10,867 nucleotides of DNA from JAFHCF01 sp048497495 (GCA_048497495.1 JAFHCF010000117.1:1-10867); one strand, 5' to 3'; positions 1-7,373 are shown, counted from the stretch's first letter. The notes: generated by a model from the sequence alone, not told the origin. Made by a program: numbers and translations.

Positions 1-100
1 GGTCTCGGTGAGGGTCTCCGGCGGGACCTCGATCGCAGCCTTGCCCGTCGCGACGGGCAAGGCTGCGATCGAGGTCCCGCCGGAGACCCTCACCGAGACC
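1..100. repeat. Perfect 100-bp palindrome at the window edge (two 50-bp arms, no spacer)
   Basis: Bases 1-50 are the exact reverse complement of bases 51-100, with the axis at the GTCG|CGAC junction and no mismatch or loop. The right arm reads on in frame into the kinase gene with the same Pro/Glu/Thr/Ala-rich composition and GC-rich third positions, so it looks like genuine coding sequence. The left arm is therefore probably the inverted copy. Perfect spacerless palindromes at a contig end are a known signature of fold-back (chimeric) reads or assembly errors. A covalently closed hairpin telomere of a linear replicon would give the same pattern, but that is less likely because the arm lies inside a gene. 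Confidence 0.95.
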
Positions 101-3100
101 CCGATCGAGGCGATCGCGCCGGCCGTCGCCGCCACCGCGCCCGAGATCCCCGAACCGGCGATCCCGCCGTCCGCGCGCCGCCCGATCGACGCCGGCGAAG
201 ACCTGGCGCATGCCATCGCCGTGGTGACCGAAACCGGGGGCGAAGCGTCGGCGGCGGCCGCCGCGGTCGCACCCGAACCGGACGCACCCGCGACGGACGT
301 CGCGTCTGTCGTCGCATCGGACGCCGCGCCGAACGAAGCCGCTTCCCTGGCCGAGGTCGCGGAGACGACCGACGGCTTCCGCTGGCGCTCGCCCGGCCGC
401 GCCGTGAAGTTCGTCTGGCAGATGGATGCCGAGCGCCGCTTCACACTGGTCTCCGAGGAACTCGCCGGCATCGTCGGCCCCCATGCCGCCGCCCTGATCG
501 GCCGCGCCTGGCGCGACGTCGCCGCCGATCTCGGTCTCGACCCCGAGGGCCGCGTCGCCGCCGCCCTCGACCGCCGCGACACCTGGTCGGGACGCACCGT
601 GCTGTGGCCGGTGGAGGGCGAGGCATTGCGCCTGCCGGTCGATCTCGCCGCCCTGCCGGCCTTCGATCGCGGCCGCGTCTTCACCGGCTTCCGCGGCTTC
701 GGCACCATTCGCGGCGACGCCGCGATCCCCGACCCCACCGCCGCCGGCCTGCGGCTCGCCGCGACCCACGCCGCCGCCTCCGATACGCCTGCGGCGACGG
801 CCGCCGCCATGCCGTCGCCCTTCGCCATCCTCGACGGTTCGACCCCGCCCGCGATCCCCGGCGACACCGAGGTCGCCCTGGTCGAGGCCGCCCATCCCCG
901 CCCTGTCGAGCCGACGCTCGACGGCGGCGAGGCGGCCTTCGCCGGCGAAACTACCGAGACCGCCGAGACCGCCGACCGTTGCGCCGAGTTCTCGGCCGGG
1001 ATGGCCCCCGCCACCGGTGTCGACGAGGATTGGCCGGACGACGAACTCGCCCTGGCCATGGCGACCCTGCCGCCCTGCCGCGACGACGAGGACGATTTCG
1101 CCGAGACGCCGGACGACGTCGCGCCCCCCGCCGAGGGATCGGACGAGGCGACCCTCGAGCCGACACCGACGCCCATCGACGCCACGGTCGGAGGCCGCGA
1201 CGTATCCGACTGGCCGGACGAGACCGCCGCGGCGGCGATCGAAGCGATCGACGACGATTCGGTGCCGGCGGCACGGCCGATCCCACCGGTCTCTCCGCTC
1301 GCCCTCCTCGCCACCGAAATCGGGACGGCGACCGAGACCCCGACCCCGATCGACATACCGGCTGTGATCGCCACCAGCGCCGACGCTTCGTCGGCGACGG
1401 TCGAGCCGTCGAACCCCGAGATCGAGACCGAGGCCGCCACCGAAGCCGAACCCGTCGAGATCGCATCGCATGGCGATGCGACAGTCGACGCTCCGGAGGA
1501 AATCGTCGAGGCCGCCGCCGACGCCATCGCCTCGCCCGACGAGGCGCCCGCGCCGCTCGAGCCCCGCGAGGCGGCTCCGGTCGTCGATGCGCCGGCCACC
1601 GAGATCGCCGCCCTCGCCGCCGCGACCCGGCCACCGGTCGAAGCGGTGCGCCTGTCGCCGCCCGAACGCGTCGCCTTCCGCCAGATTGCCGAAGTCCTCG
1701 GCGCCCATGTCGAGGGCGAGGCGAAGCCGGCCTCCGCGCTCGCCCCGCGATCGTCCGCAGCCGATCCGTCGGTCGCCCCCGCCGCCATGGCCGCCGAGGC
1801 CGGGGCGCCGGTCGTGCCCGCGCCGACGACCCGGGTGACGCCCGAGACGATGGCGAGGATCGCAGCCTTCATACATGTCGACGAGCCCGGGCCGGCGTCC
1901 GTCGAGGCGCCCGAGAACTCGGCCGAAAGCCCCGCGAACCTCGCGCCCGCCGTCGACACCGCCGAGACCTCGGGCGCGGTCGCCGACATCGCGCCGAACG
2001 CGCCGGTGTCGCCGAACCAGGCGCCGCCGACCGCCGCGACCCTCGTCACGCCGACCGCCACGCCACCCGGACCGGCCATCGCCGGCGGGCGCGGGATCGA
2101 GACCCGCCTGCTCGACCGCCTGCCGAGCCCGGTCGCCGTGATCCGCGACGATTCGGTCGCCTATGCCAACGCCGCCTTCCTCGATCTGCTCGGCTATCCC
2201 GACACCGCGACGCTCGACGCCGAAGGCGGGCTCGATGCCCTCTTCGCCGGCGAGCACGTCGCCCGACGTTGGGAGCCCGCCGCCGACGGCAGCCGCCCGG
2301 TGCCGATGCTCGCCCGCGACGGCCGGGTGATCCCGGTCGACGCCAATGTCGCCACCGTGCCCTGGGCCGGCGGCTCGGCCCTGATGCTGAACCTCACCGA
2401 GGTGACGGCCTCGCCGGTCTCCGACGCCACGGCGTCCGACGGTCCCGTCCCCGGCGCATCGCAACAGGCGCTCGCCGTCGTACCCGGCAATCCCGCGCCG
2501 TCCGGCGCCTCGCTGACCACCGACTTCACCGACACGACGGCCCGTGAACGCGTCACCGAGTTGGAGGCGATCATCGACACCGCCACCGACGGCGTGCTGA
2601 TGCTCGATGCCGAGGGCACCATCCTCTCCGCCAATCATGCGGCCGAGGCCCTCTTCGGCGTCGATCGCCACGACATGGTCGGCCGGCCGCTGACCGATCG
2701 CCTCGCCCCGGAGAGCCGCCGCTCGGCGATGGACTATCTCGACGGCCTCGCCCGCAACGGCGTCGCCAGCGTGCTCAATGATGGCCGCGAGGTCATCGGC
2801 GCCGTCGATCGCGGCGGGCTGATCCCGCTGTTCATGACCATCGGCCGGATCTCGGCGGCGCCCTCGCGTAAATATTGCGCGGTGCTGCGCGACATCACCC
2901 ATTGGAAGAAGTCGGAGGAAGACCTCACCGCCGCCCGGCGCCGCGCCGAGGAGGCGAGCGTCCACAAGTCCGACTTCCTCGCCAAGATCAGCCACGAGAT
3001 CCGCACGCCGCTGAACGCCATCATCGGCTTCTCCGAGGTGATGATGGACGAGCGCTTCGGCCCCATCGGCAACGAGCGCTACAAGGACTACCTGCGCGAC

Positions 3101-3661
3101 ATCCATACGTCCGGCTCGCACATCATGAGCCTGATCAACGACCTGCTCGACCTCTCCAAGGTCGAGGCGGGCAAGATGGATCTGCGCTTCGAGGCGGTGG
3201 GGCTCGGCGACATCATGTCGGAATGCGTCGCGATGATGCAGCCGCAGGCCAACCGCGAGCGCATCATCATCCGCTCGTCGCTGCCCGCCGGCGTGCCCGC
3301 CGTGGTCGCCGACCCACGCTCGGTGCGTCAGGTGGCGTTGAACCTCCTGTCGAACGCCATCAAGTTCACCCCCTCCGGCGGCCAGGTCATCGTCTCGACG
3401 ACGCTCGAGGATTCCGGCGAGGTGGTGATGCGGGTGCGCGACACCGGCTACGGCATGACCGACAAGGAGTTGCAGACGGCGATGGAACCGTTCCGCCAGC
3501 TCCACACCACCCGCTCGCGCGGCGGCGGCACCGGCCTCGGCCTGCCGCTCACCAAGGCGCTGGTGGAGGCCAACCGGGCGGTGTTCCGCATCGACTCGAC
3601 CGTCGGCCAGGGGACGCTGGTCACCGTCACCTTCCCCGTCACCCGGGTGCTGGCGAGCTGA
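2..3661 (+). CDS. pdhS: PdhS-family multi-PAS sensor histidine kinase, 5' end missing
   Basis: Sensor kinase of the PdhS/DivJ/PleC group, which in Rhizobiales phosphorylates or dephosphorylates the cell-cycle regulator DivK. Numbering is from the first GTG (position 8). A PAS-like domain lies at about residues 124-232, followed by a low-complexity Ala/Pro/Glu/Asp/Thr linker of about 460 residues. Two more PAS domains follow at about 696-800 and 845-970. The H-box FLAKISHEIRTPLN has the phosphoacceptor His996. The HATPase domain (about 1097-1215) has N-box residues Asn1112 and Asn1116, the G1 motif DTGYGM from Asp1145 and the G2 motif GGGTGLGL from Gly1172. The H-box surroundings (FSEVMMDERFGPIGNERYKD) are typical of Brucella/Rhizobiales PdhS. 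No transmembrane segment is visible, so it is probably cytoplasmic or peripheral. The frame is open to the window edge and its first 50 bp lie in the palindrome, so the GTG at 8 lacks a ribosome site and is not credible. Family members usually have a further N-terminal sensory region, which is missing here. The PdhS label is by resemblance; a paralogue is possible. Confidence 0.85.
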   Translation, partial: VSVRVSGGTSIAALPVATGKAAIEVPPETLTETPIEAIAPAVAATAPEIPEPAIPPSARRPIDAGEDLAHAIAVVTETGGEASAAAAAVAPEPDAPATDVASVVASDAAPNEAASLAEVAETTDGFRWRSPGRAVKFVWQMDAERRFTLVSEELAGIVGPHAAALIGRAWRDVAADLGLDPEGRVAAALDRRDTWSGRTVLWPVEGEALRLPVDLAALPAFDRGRVFTGFRGFGTIRGDAAIPDPTAAGLRLAATHAAASDTPAATAAAMPSPFAILDGSTPPAIPGDTEVALVEAAHPRPVEPTLDGGEAAFAGETTETAETADRCAEFSAGMAPATGVDEDWPDDELALAMATLPPCRDDEDDFAETPDDVAPPAEGSDEATLEPTPTPIDATVGGRDVSDWPDETAAAAIEAIDDDSVPAARPIPPVSPLALLATEIGTATETPTPIDIPAVIATSADASSATVEPSNPEIETEAATEAEPVEIASHGDATVDAPEEIVEAAADAIASPDEAPAPLEPREAAPVVDAPATEIAALAAATRPPVEAVRLSPPERVAFRQIAEVLGAHVEGEAKPASALAPRSSAADPSVAPAAMAAEAGAPVVPAPTTRVTPETMARIAAFIHVDEPGPASVEAPENSAESPANLAPAVDTAETSGAVADIAPNAPVSPNQAPPTAATLVTPTATPPGPAIAGGRGIETRLLDRLPSPVAVIRDDSVAYANAAFLDLLGYPDTATLDAEGGLDALFAGEHVARRWEPAADGSRPVPMLARDGRVIPVDANVATVPWAGGSALMLNLTEVTASPVSDATASDGPVPGASQQALAVVPGNPAPSGASLTTDFTDTTARERVTELEAIIDTATDGVLMLDAEGTILSANHAAEALFGVDRHDMVGRPLTDRLAPESRRSAMDYLDGLARNGVASVLNDGREVIGAVDRGGLIPLFMTIGRISAAPSRKYCAVLRDITHWKKSEEDLTAARRRAEEASVHKSDFLAKISHEIRTPLNAIIGFSEVMMDERFGPIGNERYKDYLRDIHTSGSHIMSLINDLLDLSKVEAGKMDLRFEAVGLGDIMSECVAMMQPQANRERIIIRSSLPAGVPAVVADPRSVRQVALNLLSNAIKFTPSGGQVIVSTTLEDSGEVVMRVRDTGYGMTDKELQTAMEPFRQLHTTRSRGGGTGLGLPLTKALVEANRAVFRIDSTVGQGTLVTVTFPVTRVLAS
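926..2080 (+). other. Low-complexity acidic Ala/Pro-rich linker inside the kinase
   Basis: Between the first and second PAS-like domains the reading frame encodes several hundred residues dominated by Ala, Pro, Glu, Asp, Thr and Val, with many ET, TP and EA steps and almost no aromatic residues. It is probably intrinsically disordered. The frame stays open and its third positions stay GC-rich, so it is coding and not a frameshifted gap. The boundaries are approximate. I see no exact tandem repeat unit in it. Confidence 0.7.
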
Positions 3662-3667
3662 GGCCCG

Positions 3668-3946
3668 TCAGCGGCCCTTCGCGATGGCGAGCCCGGCGAC
3701 GAACGGATCGACATGGGCCGACCACATCCGGCCGCCACGCCGCAACAACTGGTGGCCGTCGGCGTCGGGCACCGGCCCGGTCATGACCAATCGCGTGGCG
3801 CTGCCGCCGGCCGCGAAGGCCGCATGCCAGCGGCGCGGCGGGTGAATCGGAACCTTCCGATCATCCGGGAAGGCCTCCGGCCCGCAGGATCGGGCGATCA
3901 CGCCGAGCCGCGCCACCGCGCGAGGCGGGTCGAGCCGAGCCCACAC
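3668..3946 (-). CDS. Uncharacterised short ORF, possibly the 3' remnant of a larger gene
   Basis: A 92-residue reading frame with GTG start at 3944-3946 and stop at 3668-3670, converging on the kinase stop with a 6-bp gap. Its codons have strongly GC-biased third positions on this strand, and the composition looks protein-like (Trp, Phe, His, and segments such as HPPRRWHAAF and GGRMWSAHVDPF), which favours real or formerly real coding. I do not recognise the family. Upstream of the GTG the frame stays open for only eight more codons, reading STIHWRI just before the Val, and then meets a stop inside the AT-rich island. There is no ATG and no clear ribosome-binding site. It is therefore either a small gene starting at GTG or a gene whose 5' part was lost or replaced at the island. 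A chance ORF in GC-rich DNA remains possible. Confidence 0.4.
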   Translation of the reverse strand: MWARLDPPRAVARLGVIARSCGPEAFPDDRKVPIHPPRRWHAAFAAGGSATRLVMTGPVPDADGHQLLRRGGRMWSAHVDPFVAGLAIAKGR

Positions 3947-3967
3947 GATGCGCCAGTGGATCGTCGA

Positions 3968-4085
3968 TTTGATTGGAACTGTTTTCTATTTTAATATATG
4001 TTATTAGCATACAATACTCTTTTACGTCAACTTATTGGAACAATCGAACTGTGTTTTTCCGCTTATGGGGTATTAGATTTTATCG
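3968..4085. other. AT-rich island in GC-rich surroundings, with a duplicated motif
   Basis: By hand count about 35 of 118 bases are G or C (30%), against very GC-rich flanks, with sharp edges. It holds two imperfect copies of a motif: ATTGGAAC at 3972-3979 and 4034-4041, each followed by GAACTGT plus a T-run (3976-3986 and 4046-4059), about 62-70 bp apart. A weak sigma70-like pair, TTGGAA (3973-3978) and TATATG (3995-4000) with a 16-nt spacer, would transcribe toward the dehydratase gene. The island sits between the divergent short minus-strand ORF and the dehydratase, so it may be their promoter region. It may equally be the scar of foreign DNA. No transposase, inverted terminal repeats or intact gene is seen in it. 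Confidence 0.75.
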
Positions 4086-4152
4086 TCAGTCGCGTGGCGC
4101 CGACATCCGGCGTCGAAGGCTGTCGTTCCGAACATTCCGACGGATTTCCAAC

Positions 4153-5160
4153 ATGTACACACTCGCGGATTTCGACGCCGCCGCCGCCCTGATCGGCCGC
4201 CACATGGCCCCGACCCCGCAATATGCCTGGCCGCTGCTCGCCGAGGACATCGGCGTCGAGACCTGGGTCAAGCACGAAAACCACACCCCGACCGGCGCCT
4301 TCAAGCTGCGCGGCGGTCTCGTCTACATGGATCGTCTGCGGCGCGAGCGGCCGCACGTCAAGGGCGTCGCCTCGGCGACCCGTGGCAACCACGGCCAGTC
4401 CCTGGCCTTCGCCGCCCGTGCCGCCGGCCTCCCCTGCGCCATCGTCGTGCCCCACGGCGGCTCGTCGGAGAAGAACGCCGCCATGCGGGCGCTCGGCGCC
4501 GACGTCATCGAAGCCGGATGCGACCTCGAGGAGGCCAAGGCGGTGGCGACCACCATCGCCGAGACGCGCGGCTACGAGATGGTGCCTTCCTTCCACCCCG
4601 ACCTCGTCCTCGGCGTCGGCACCTACGCCGTCGAACTGCTGCGCGCCGTGCCCGATCTCGACGTGGTCTTCTGCCCGATCGGCCTGGGCTCCGGCATCTG
4701 CGGCATCGTCCGCGCCAAGGCGGCGCTCGGCCACCGGGTCGAGATCGTCGGCGTCGTCTCCGACAAGGCGCCGGGCTACCGGCTCTCCCTCGACGCCGGC
4801 CGGCCGATCGCCACCACCAAGCCCGCCTCCACCTTCGCCGACGGCATGGCGGTGCGCGCGCCCTCGGCCGAGGCGCTGGCGACCATGACCACCGGCGTCG
4901 CCCGCATCGTCGAGGTCGGCGACGACCAGATCGCCGAGGCGGCGCGCCGGCTCTTCACCGCCACCCACAATCTCGCCGAAGGGGCGGGCGCGGCCTCGCT
5001 CGCGGCGCTCTGCGCCGAGCGCGAGCGTTGGGCCGGCCGCAAGGCGGCGGTGATCCTGTCGGGCGGCAACATCGATCGCGACTGGTTCCACACCATCCTC
5101 GCCGGCGGCACGCCCTGCCCGACCATCACCGCTCCGGTCGCCGAGCGTCCGGCGGCCTGA
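4153..5160 (+). CDS. PLP-dependent serine/threonine dehydratase-like enzyme (threonine ammonia-lyase family)
   Basis: Fold-type II PLP enzyme of 335 residues, the usual length for catabolic, TdcB-like threonine dehydratases without the C-terminal ACT regulatory domain of IlvA. Family members deaminate L-threonine or L-serine to 2-oxobutyrate or pyruvate in the cytoplasm. The Schiff-base lysine is Lys51 in TGAFKLRGG. The substrate loop is ATRGNHGQS (Asn79), the phosphate-binding loop is PIGLGSGICG and the C-terminal LSGGNID carries the serine facing the PLP ring nitrogen. The ATG at 4153 begins MYTLADFDAAAAL, matching the usual N-terminus. Extending the frame upstream would translate the AT-rich island, which is implausible. 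No good Shine-Dalgarno precedes the ATG. It appears monocistronic. Substrate is not certain: hydroxyectoine-utilisation dehydratases (EutB) and serine racemase-like proteins share these motifs, and none of their usual partner genes is present here. Confidence 0.85.
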   Translation: MYTLADFDAAAALIGRHMAPTPQYAWPLLAEDIGVETWVKHENHTPTGAFKLRGGLVYMDRLRRERPHVKGVASATRGNHGQSLAFAARAAGLPCAIVVPHGGSSEKNAAMRALGADVIEAGCDLEEAKAVATTIAETRGYEMVPSFHPDLVLGVGTYAVELLRAVPDLDVVFCPIGLGSGICGIVRAKAALGHRVEIVGVVSDKAPGYRLSLDAGRPIATTKPASTFADGMAVRAPSAEALATMTTGVARIVEVGDDQIAEAARRLFTATHNLAEGAGAASLAALCAERERWAGRKAAVILSGGNIDRDWFHTILAGGTPCPTITAPVAERPAA

Positions 5161-5171
5161 GGAAGGCACCC

Positions 5172-5214
5172 CGCCGGCTTCACCGACCGGCGCGGCGCCC
5201 CGAAGCGGCTTCGG
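5172..5214 (+). terminator. Two hairpins just after the dehydratase stop, possible transcription end
   Basis: A 6-bp stem CGCCGG/CCGGCG (5172-5177 with 5187-5192, 9-nt loop) begins 12 nt after the stop codon. A second stem CCGAAG/CTTCGG with a 3-nt loop follows at 5200-5214. Neither is followed by a T-run, so an intrinsic terminator is uncertain. Short GC stems are common by chance in DNA of this composition. Confidence 0.35.
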
Positions 5215-5503
5215 ATCCGTCCGCATCGGCTCGAGGACCGCTCCCGCTCTTCGGCGGAGCCGGCCTCTTCGGGCGATCCGATTCAGTCGATCGGGACATG
5301 CCCCGGCCGCGACGTCCGACACACCCGACCGCCGCGTTCGGAGGCATCGGATCGCGGCGTCACCACCCTCGGATGCGTCCGAGGCCGCGACACCGGACGA
5401 GAAGGCCCGCCACGGTGCTCGCGGCGGCGAATCCCGGCGATTGTCCACGCAATCCCGGTGCCGGGCCATTGCGTCGCCCCCCTCGGGGAGATAACCACCG
5501 AAC
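5215..5503. other. Gene-free stretch before the AsmA-like gene, with a nested inverted repeat
   Basis: I find no convincing gene between the dehydratase and the AsmA-like gene. ORFs on either strand here are Arg/Pro-rich shadows of GC-rich DNA. The clearest structure is a nested hairpin: inner stem CCTCGGA/TCCGAGG (5367-5373 with 5378-5384, loop TGCG) inside outer arms TCGCGG/CCGCGA (5352-5357 with 5385-5390). It could be a terminator, an operator or RNA leader structure. No clear sigma70 promoter is visible, although the AsmA-like gene presumably has one here. Confidence 0.5.
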
Positions 5504-7309
5504 ATGGTTCGCTTCGCCAACCTCGCCCGGACGGCGCGCCTCGAGCGCCCGCTCATCGCCCTCGTCGCGGTCGTCGTCCTCGCCATCGGCGCGTTGACGA
5601 TCCGGGCGTCGATTGCCGTCGATGCCACCCGCGACGAAGTCGAGGACTGCCTCTCGGCGTTGGTCGGCGGGCGGCTCCGCATCATCGGCTCGGCCACCAG
5701 CCGCCTGCTGCCCTGGCCCGGCATCCATTTCGACGAAGCGACACTCGTCCGCGCCGACGATGGCGCGACGCTGGCGCGCATGGAGGCCGTCGATGTCTCG
5801 CTCGACGTCGCCGCTCTCCTCCTCGGCCGCCCCCGCCCCCAGGAGATCCGCCTCACCCGCCCCGAGATCCGCTTCGCCGTCGCCGACCCGCGCACCTCGG
5901 TGACCGCCGCCGCCGCCTATCTCGACCGCCTGAAGCCGACGACGGTGGTGATCGAGAAGGGACGCGTCGTCGCCGACACGCCGCTCGGCGAGGAGATCCT
6001 CGACGGGCTCGAGGCGAGCATCGCCTGGCCGCGTCCCTCCGCCAACGCCACCCTGCGCGCCGCCTTCGTCTGGCGCGGCGAAGCGACGACCCTCGATCTC
6101 GAGACCCCGTCGCCGGAACTCCTCGTCGCCAGCGATCGCGCCGCCGCGGCCCTGCGCCTGACCTCGCCCTTCCTGCGCCTCGCCTTCTCCGGCGATGCCG
6201 GCCTGACGCCGGCGCCGCGCATCGTCGGCACCGGCGAGATCGAACTGGTCGATGCCGCCCGCTTCGCCCGTTGGGCCGGCCTGCCGCGCACCGCCGACGT
6301 TCTCGCCGGCCGCTGGCGCATCGAGGGCGATGCCTCGGCGGACGCCCGTGGCGTGGCCTTTTCCAATGCCCGCGTCGATCTCGCCGGCAACAAGGGTCAG
6401 GGCGCGTTGACCTGGCGCTGGGATCTTCCCCGCCCGCGCCTCGGCGGCACCATCGCCTTTTCCGACATCGATCTGAGCAACGAGCGCCGCCGCCCCTTCG
6501 GCCCCGGATGGCGGGCGCTGGCGCTCGACCGCGCCGGCTTCGGACCGGATTTCGACCTGCGCCTGTCGTCGCCGAGCCTCGTGGCCGCCGGCGTGACGCT
6601 CACCCGTGTCGCCGCTTCCCTGCTCGTCGGCGAAGGCCGTCTGCATGCCGAGATCGGCACCGCCCAGTTCTTCGGCAAAACGGTGTCGCTGATGGCGCGC
6701 GGCACGCTCGAGGCCGATGGTCTGAAGGCTCAGATCCGCGGCAGCGGCGACGATCTGCCGATCGCCGATCTCGCGGCCCTCGCCGCGATCCCCGGTGTCG
6801 AGGGCGGACGCGCCGCGGTGGCGTTCGAGGCGGAAACCCGATGCGGCGTTCTCGGCGCCTGCCTCGCGGCGGTCGGCGGACGCCTGCGGGTCGGCGTCGA
6901 GGCCGCCACCGTCACCGGCGCCTCGCCCTTCGCCGACATCTCGCGCTTCCATCCGATCGTGCCCAAGCCGACCCGCGCCGCCGTCACCACCACATGGGAC
7001 CGCGCCGACGCGGATCTGCGCTTCACCGGCTCCCACGTCGACGTCGACAAGGTCGAGGTCGTCGGCAAGAGCGCCCGCTTCACCTTCTCCGGCAGGGGCG
7101 ACCTCGCCACCGGCGCGGTCGATCTCCTCGGAAACGCCTATTTCCCCGCCTTCAGACCCGACCCGACCCGCAACGGCACCACCGATGTCATCGTGCCGAT
7201 GCGCCTCGGCGGCACGCTTCGCCGGCTCGAGGCGACCGCTCGCGGTCAACCGGCGCCGGCGAAACCACTCGCTGCGCCGGACCCGTCGGCTCGGCCGACC
7301 ACCCCCTGA
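5504..7309 (+). CDS. AsmA-like family protein, inner-membrane anchored, periplasmic
   Basis: A 601-residue protein close in length to E. coli AsmA (about 617). A single hydrophobic segment at about residues 16-33 (PLIALVAVVVLAIGALTI) follows a basic N-terminus and would anchor it in the inner membrane with the rest in the periplasm. The body consists of alternating short beta-type segments. The start of the soluble part has the AsmA-like layout of a domain on the outer-membrane side with a 'LTRPEIRF' step. The C-terminal part (about 506-550) has FTGSHVDVDKVEVVGKSARFTFSGRGDLATGAVDL, split here as FTGSHVDVDKVEV and FTFSGRGDLATGAVDL, matching the conserved C-terminal AsmA region. AsmA-like proteins are repeat-beta-groove proteins implicated in phospholipid transport to the outer membrane and envelope integrity. 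Which paralogue this is cannot be told. ATG at 5504 is preceded by GGGGAG at 5485-5490, a rather long 13-nt spacing. It has three Cys (49, 447, 453). It converges with the cupin gene 64 bp downstream. Confidence 0.75.
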   Translation: MVRFANLARTARLERPLIALVAVVVLAIGALTIRASIAVDATRDEVEDCLSALVGGRLRIIGSATSRLLPWPGIHFDEATLVRADDGATLARMEAVDVSLDVAALLLGRPRPQEIRLTRPEIRFAVADPRTSVTAAAAYLDRLKPTTVVIEKGRVVADTPLGEEILDGLEASIAWPRPSANATLRAAFVWRGEATTLDLETPSPELLVASDRAAAALRLTSPFLRLAFSGDAGLTPAPRIVGTGEIELVDAARFARWAGLPRTADVLAGRWRIEGDASADARGVAFSNARVDLAGNKGQGALTWRWDLPRPRLGGTIAFSDIDLSNERRRPFGPGWRALALDRAGFGPDFDLRLSSPSLVAAGVTLTRVAASLLVGEGRLHAEIGTAQFFGKTVSLMARGTLEADGLKAQIRGSGDDLPIADLAALAAIPGVEGGRAAVAFEAETRCGVLGACLAAVGGRLRVGVEAATVTGASPFADISRFHPIVPKPTRAAVTTTWDRADADLRFTGSHVDVDKVEVVGKSARFTFSGRGDLATGAVDLLGNAYFPAFRPDPTRNGTTDVIVPMRLGGTLRRLEATARGQPAPAKPLAAPDPSARPTTP

Positions 7310-7338
7310 GCCGGAGGGGCGCGCGTGTCTCATGCCAT

Positions 7339-7366
7339 CGGTCGGGGATGCCGACGCATCCCGCCG
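7339..7366. terminator. Palindromic hairpin between convergent genes, possible bidirectional terminator (copy 1 of a duplicated element)
   Basis: The stem GGGATGC/GCATCCC (7345-7351 with 7356-7362, loop CGAC) is perfect and is extended by CGG/CCG (7339-7341 with 7364-7366) across small bulges. It lies between the stop codons of the AsmA-like and cupin genes, 29 nt and 7 nt away respectively, where a shared terminator is expected. No T-run flanks it on either side. A near-identical core occurs at 7744-7762 on the other side of the cupin gene. Confidence 0.5.
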
Positions 7367-7373
7367 GGGGCCG

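Noticed and set aside
604..2547. 647-residue + strand ORF overlapping the kinase gene
   Set aside because: It is dominated by Arg, Pro and Gly with almost no hydrophobic pattern, the usual +1 shadow of a GC-rich gene; the kinase frame has clear domains on both sides of it.
3973..4152. In-frame N-terminal extension of the dehydratase
   Set aside because: It would translate the AT-rich island into a segment unlike any dehydratase N-terminus; the family start matches the ATG at 4153.
5283..5498. 71-residue minus-strand ORF in the dehydratase-AsmA gap
   Set aside because: Arg/Pro/Gly-rich, no ribosome-binding site, no coding-like pattern distinct from the local base composition.
4063..5895. 610-residue minus-strand ORF opposite the dehydratase and spanning into the AsmA-like gene
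   Set aside because: It is antisense to well-supported genes and has a Gly/Arg/Ala/Asp-rich shadow composition with no recognisable domain.
5360..7333. 657-residue minus-strand ORF opposite the AsmA-like gene
   Set aside because: Gly/Arg/Ala/Glu-rich antisense shadow. The + strand frame has a membrane anchor and an AsmA-like C-terminus.
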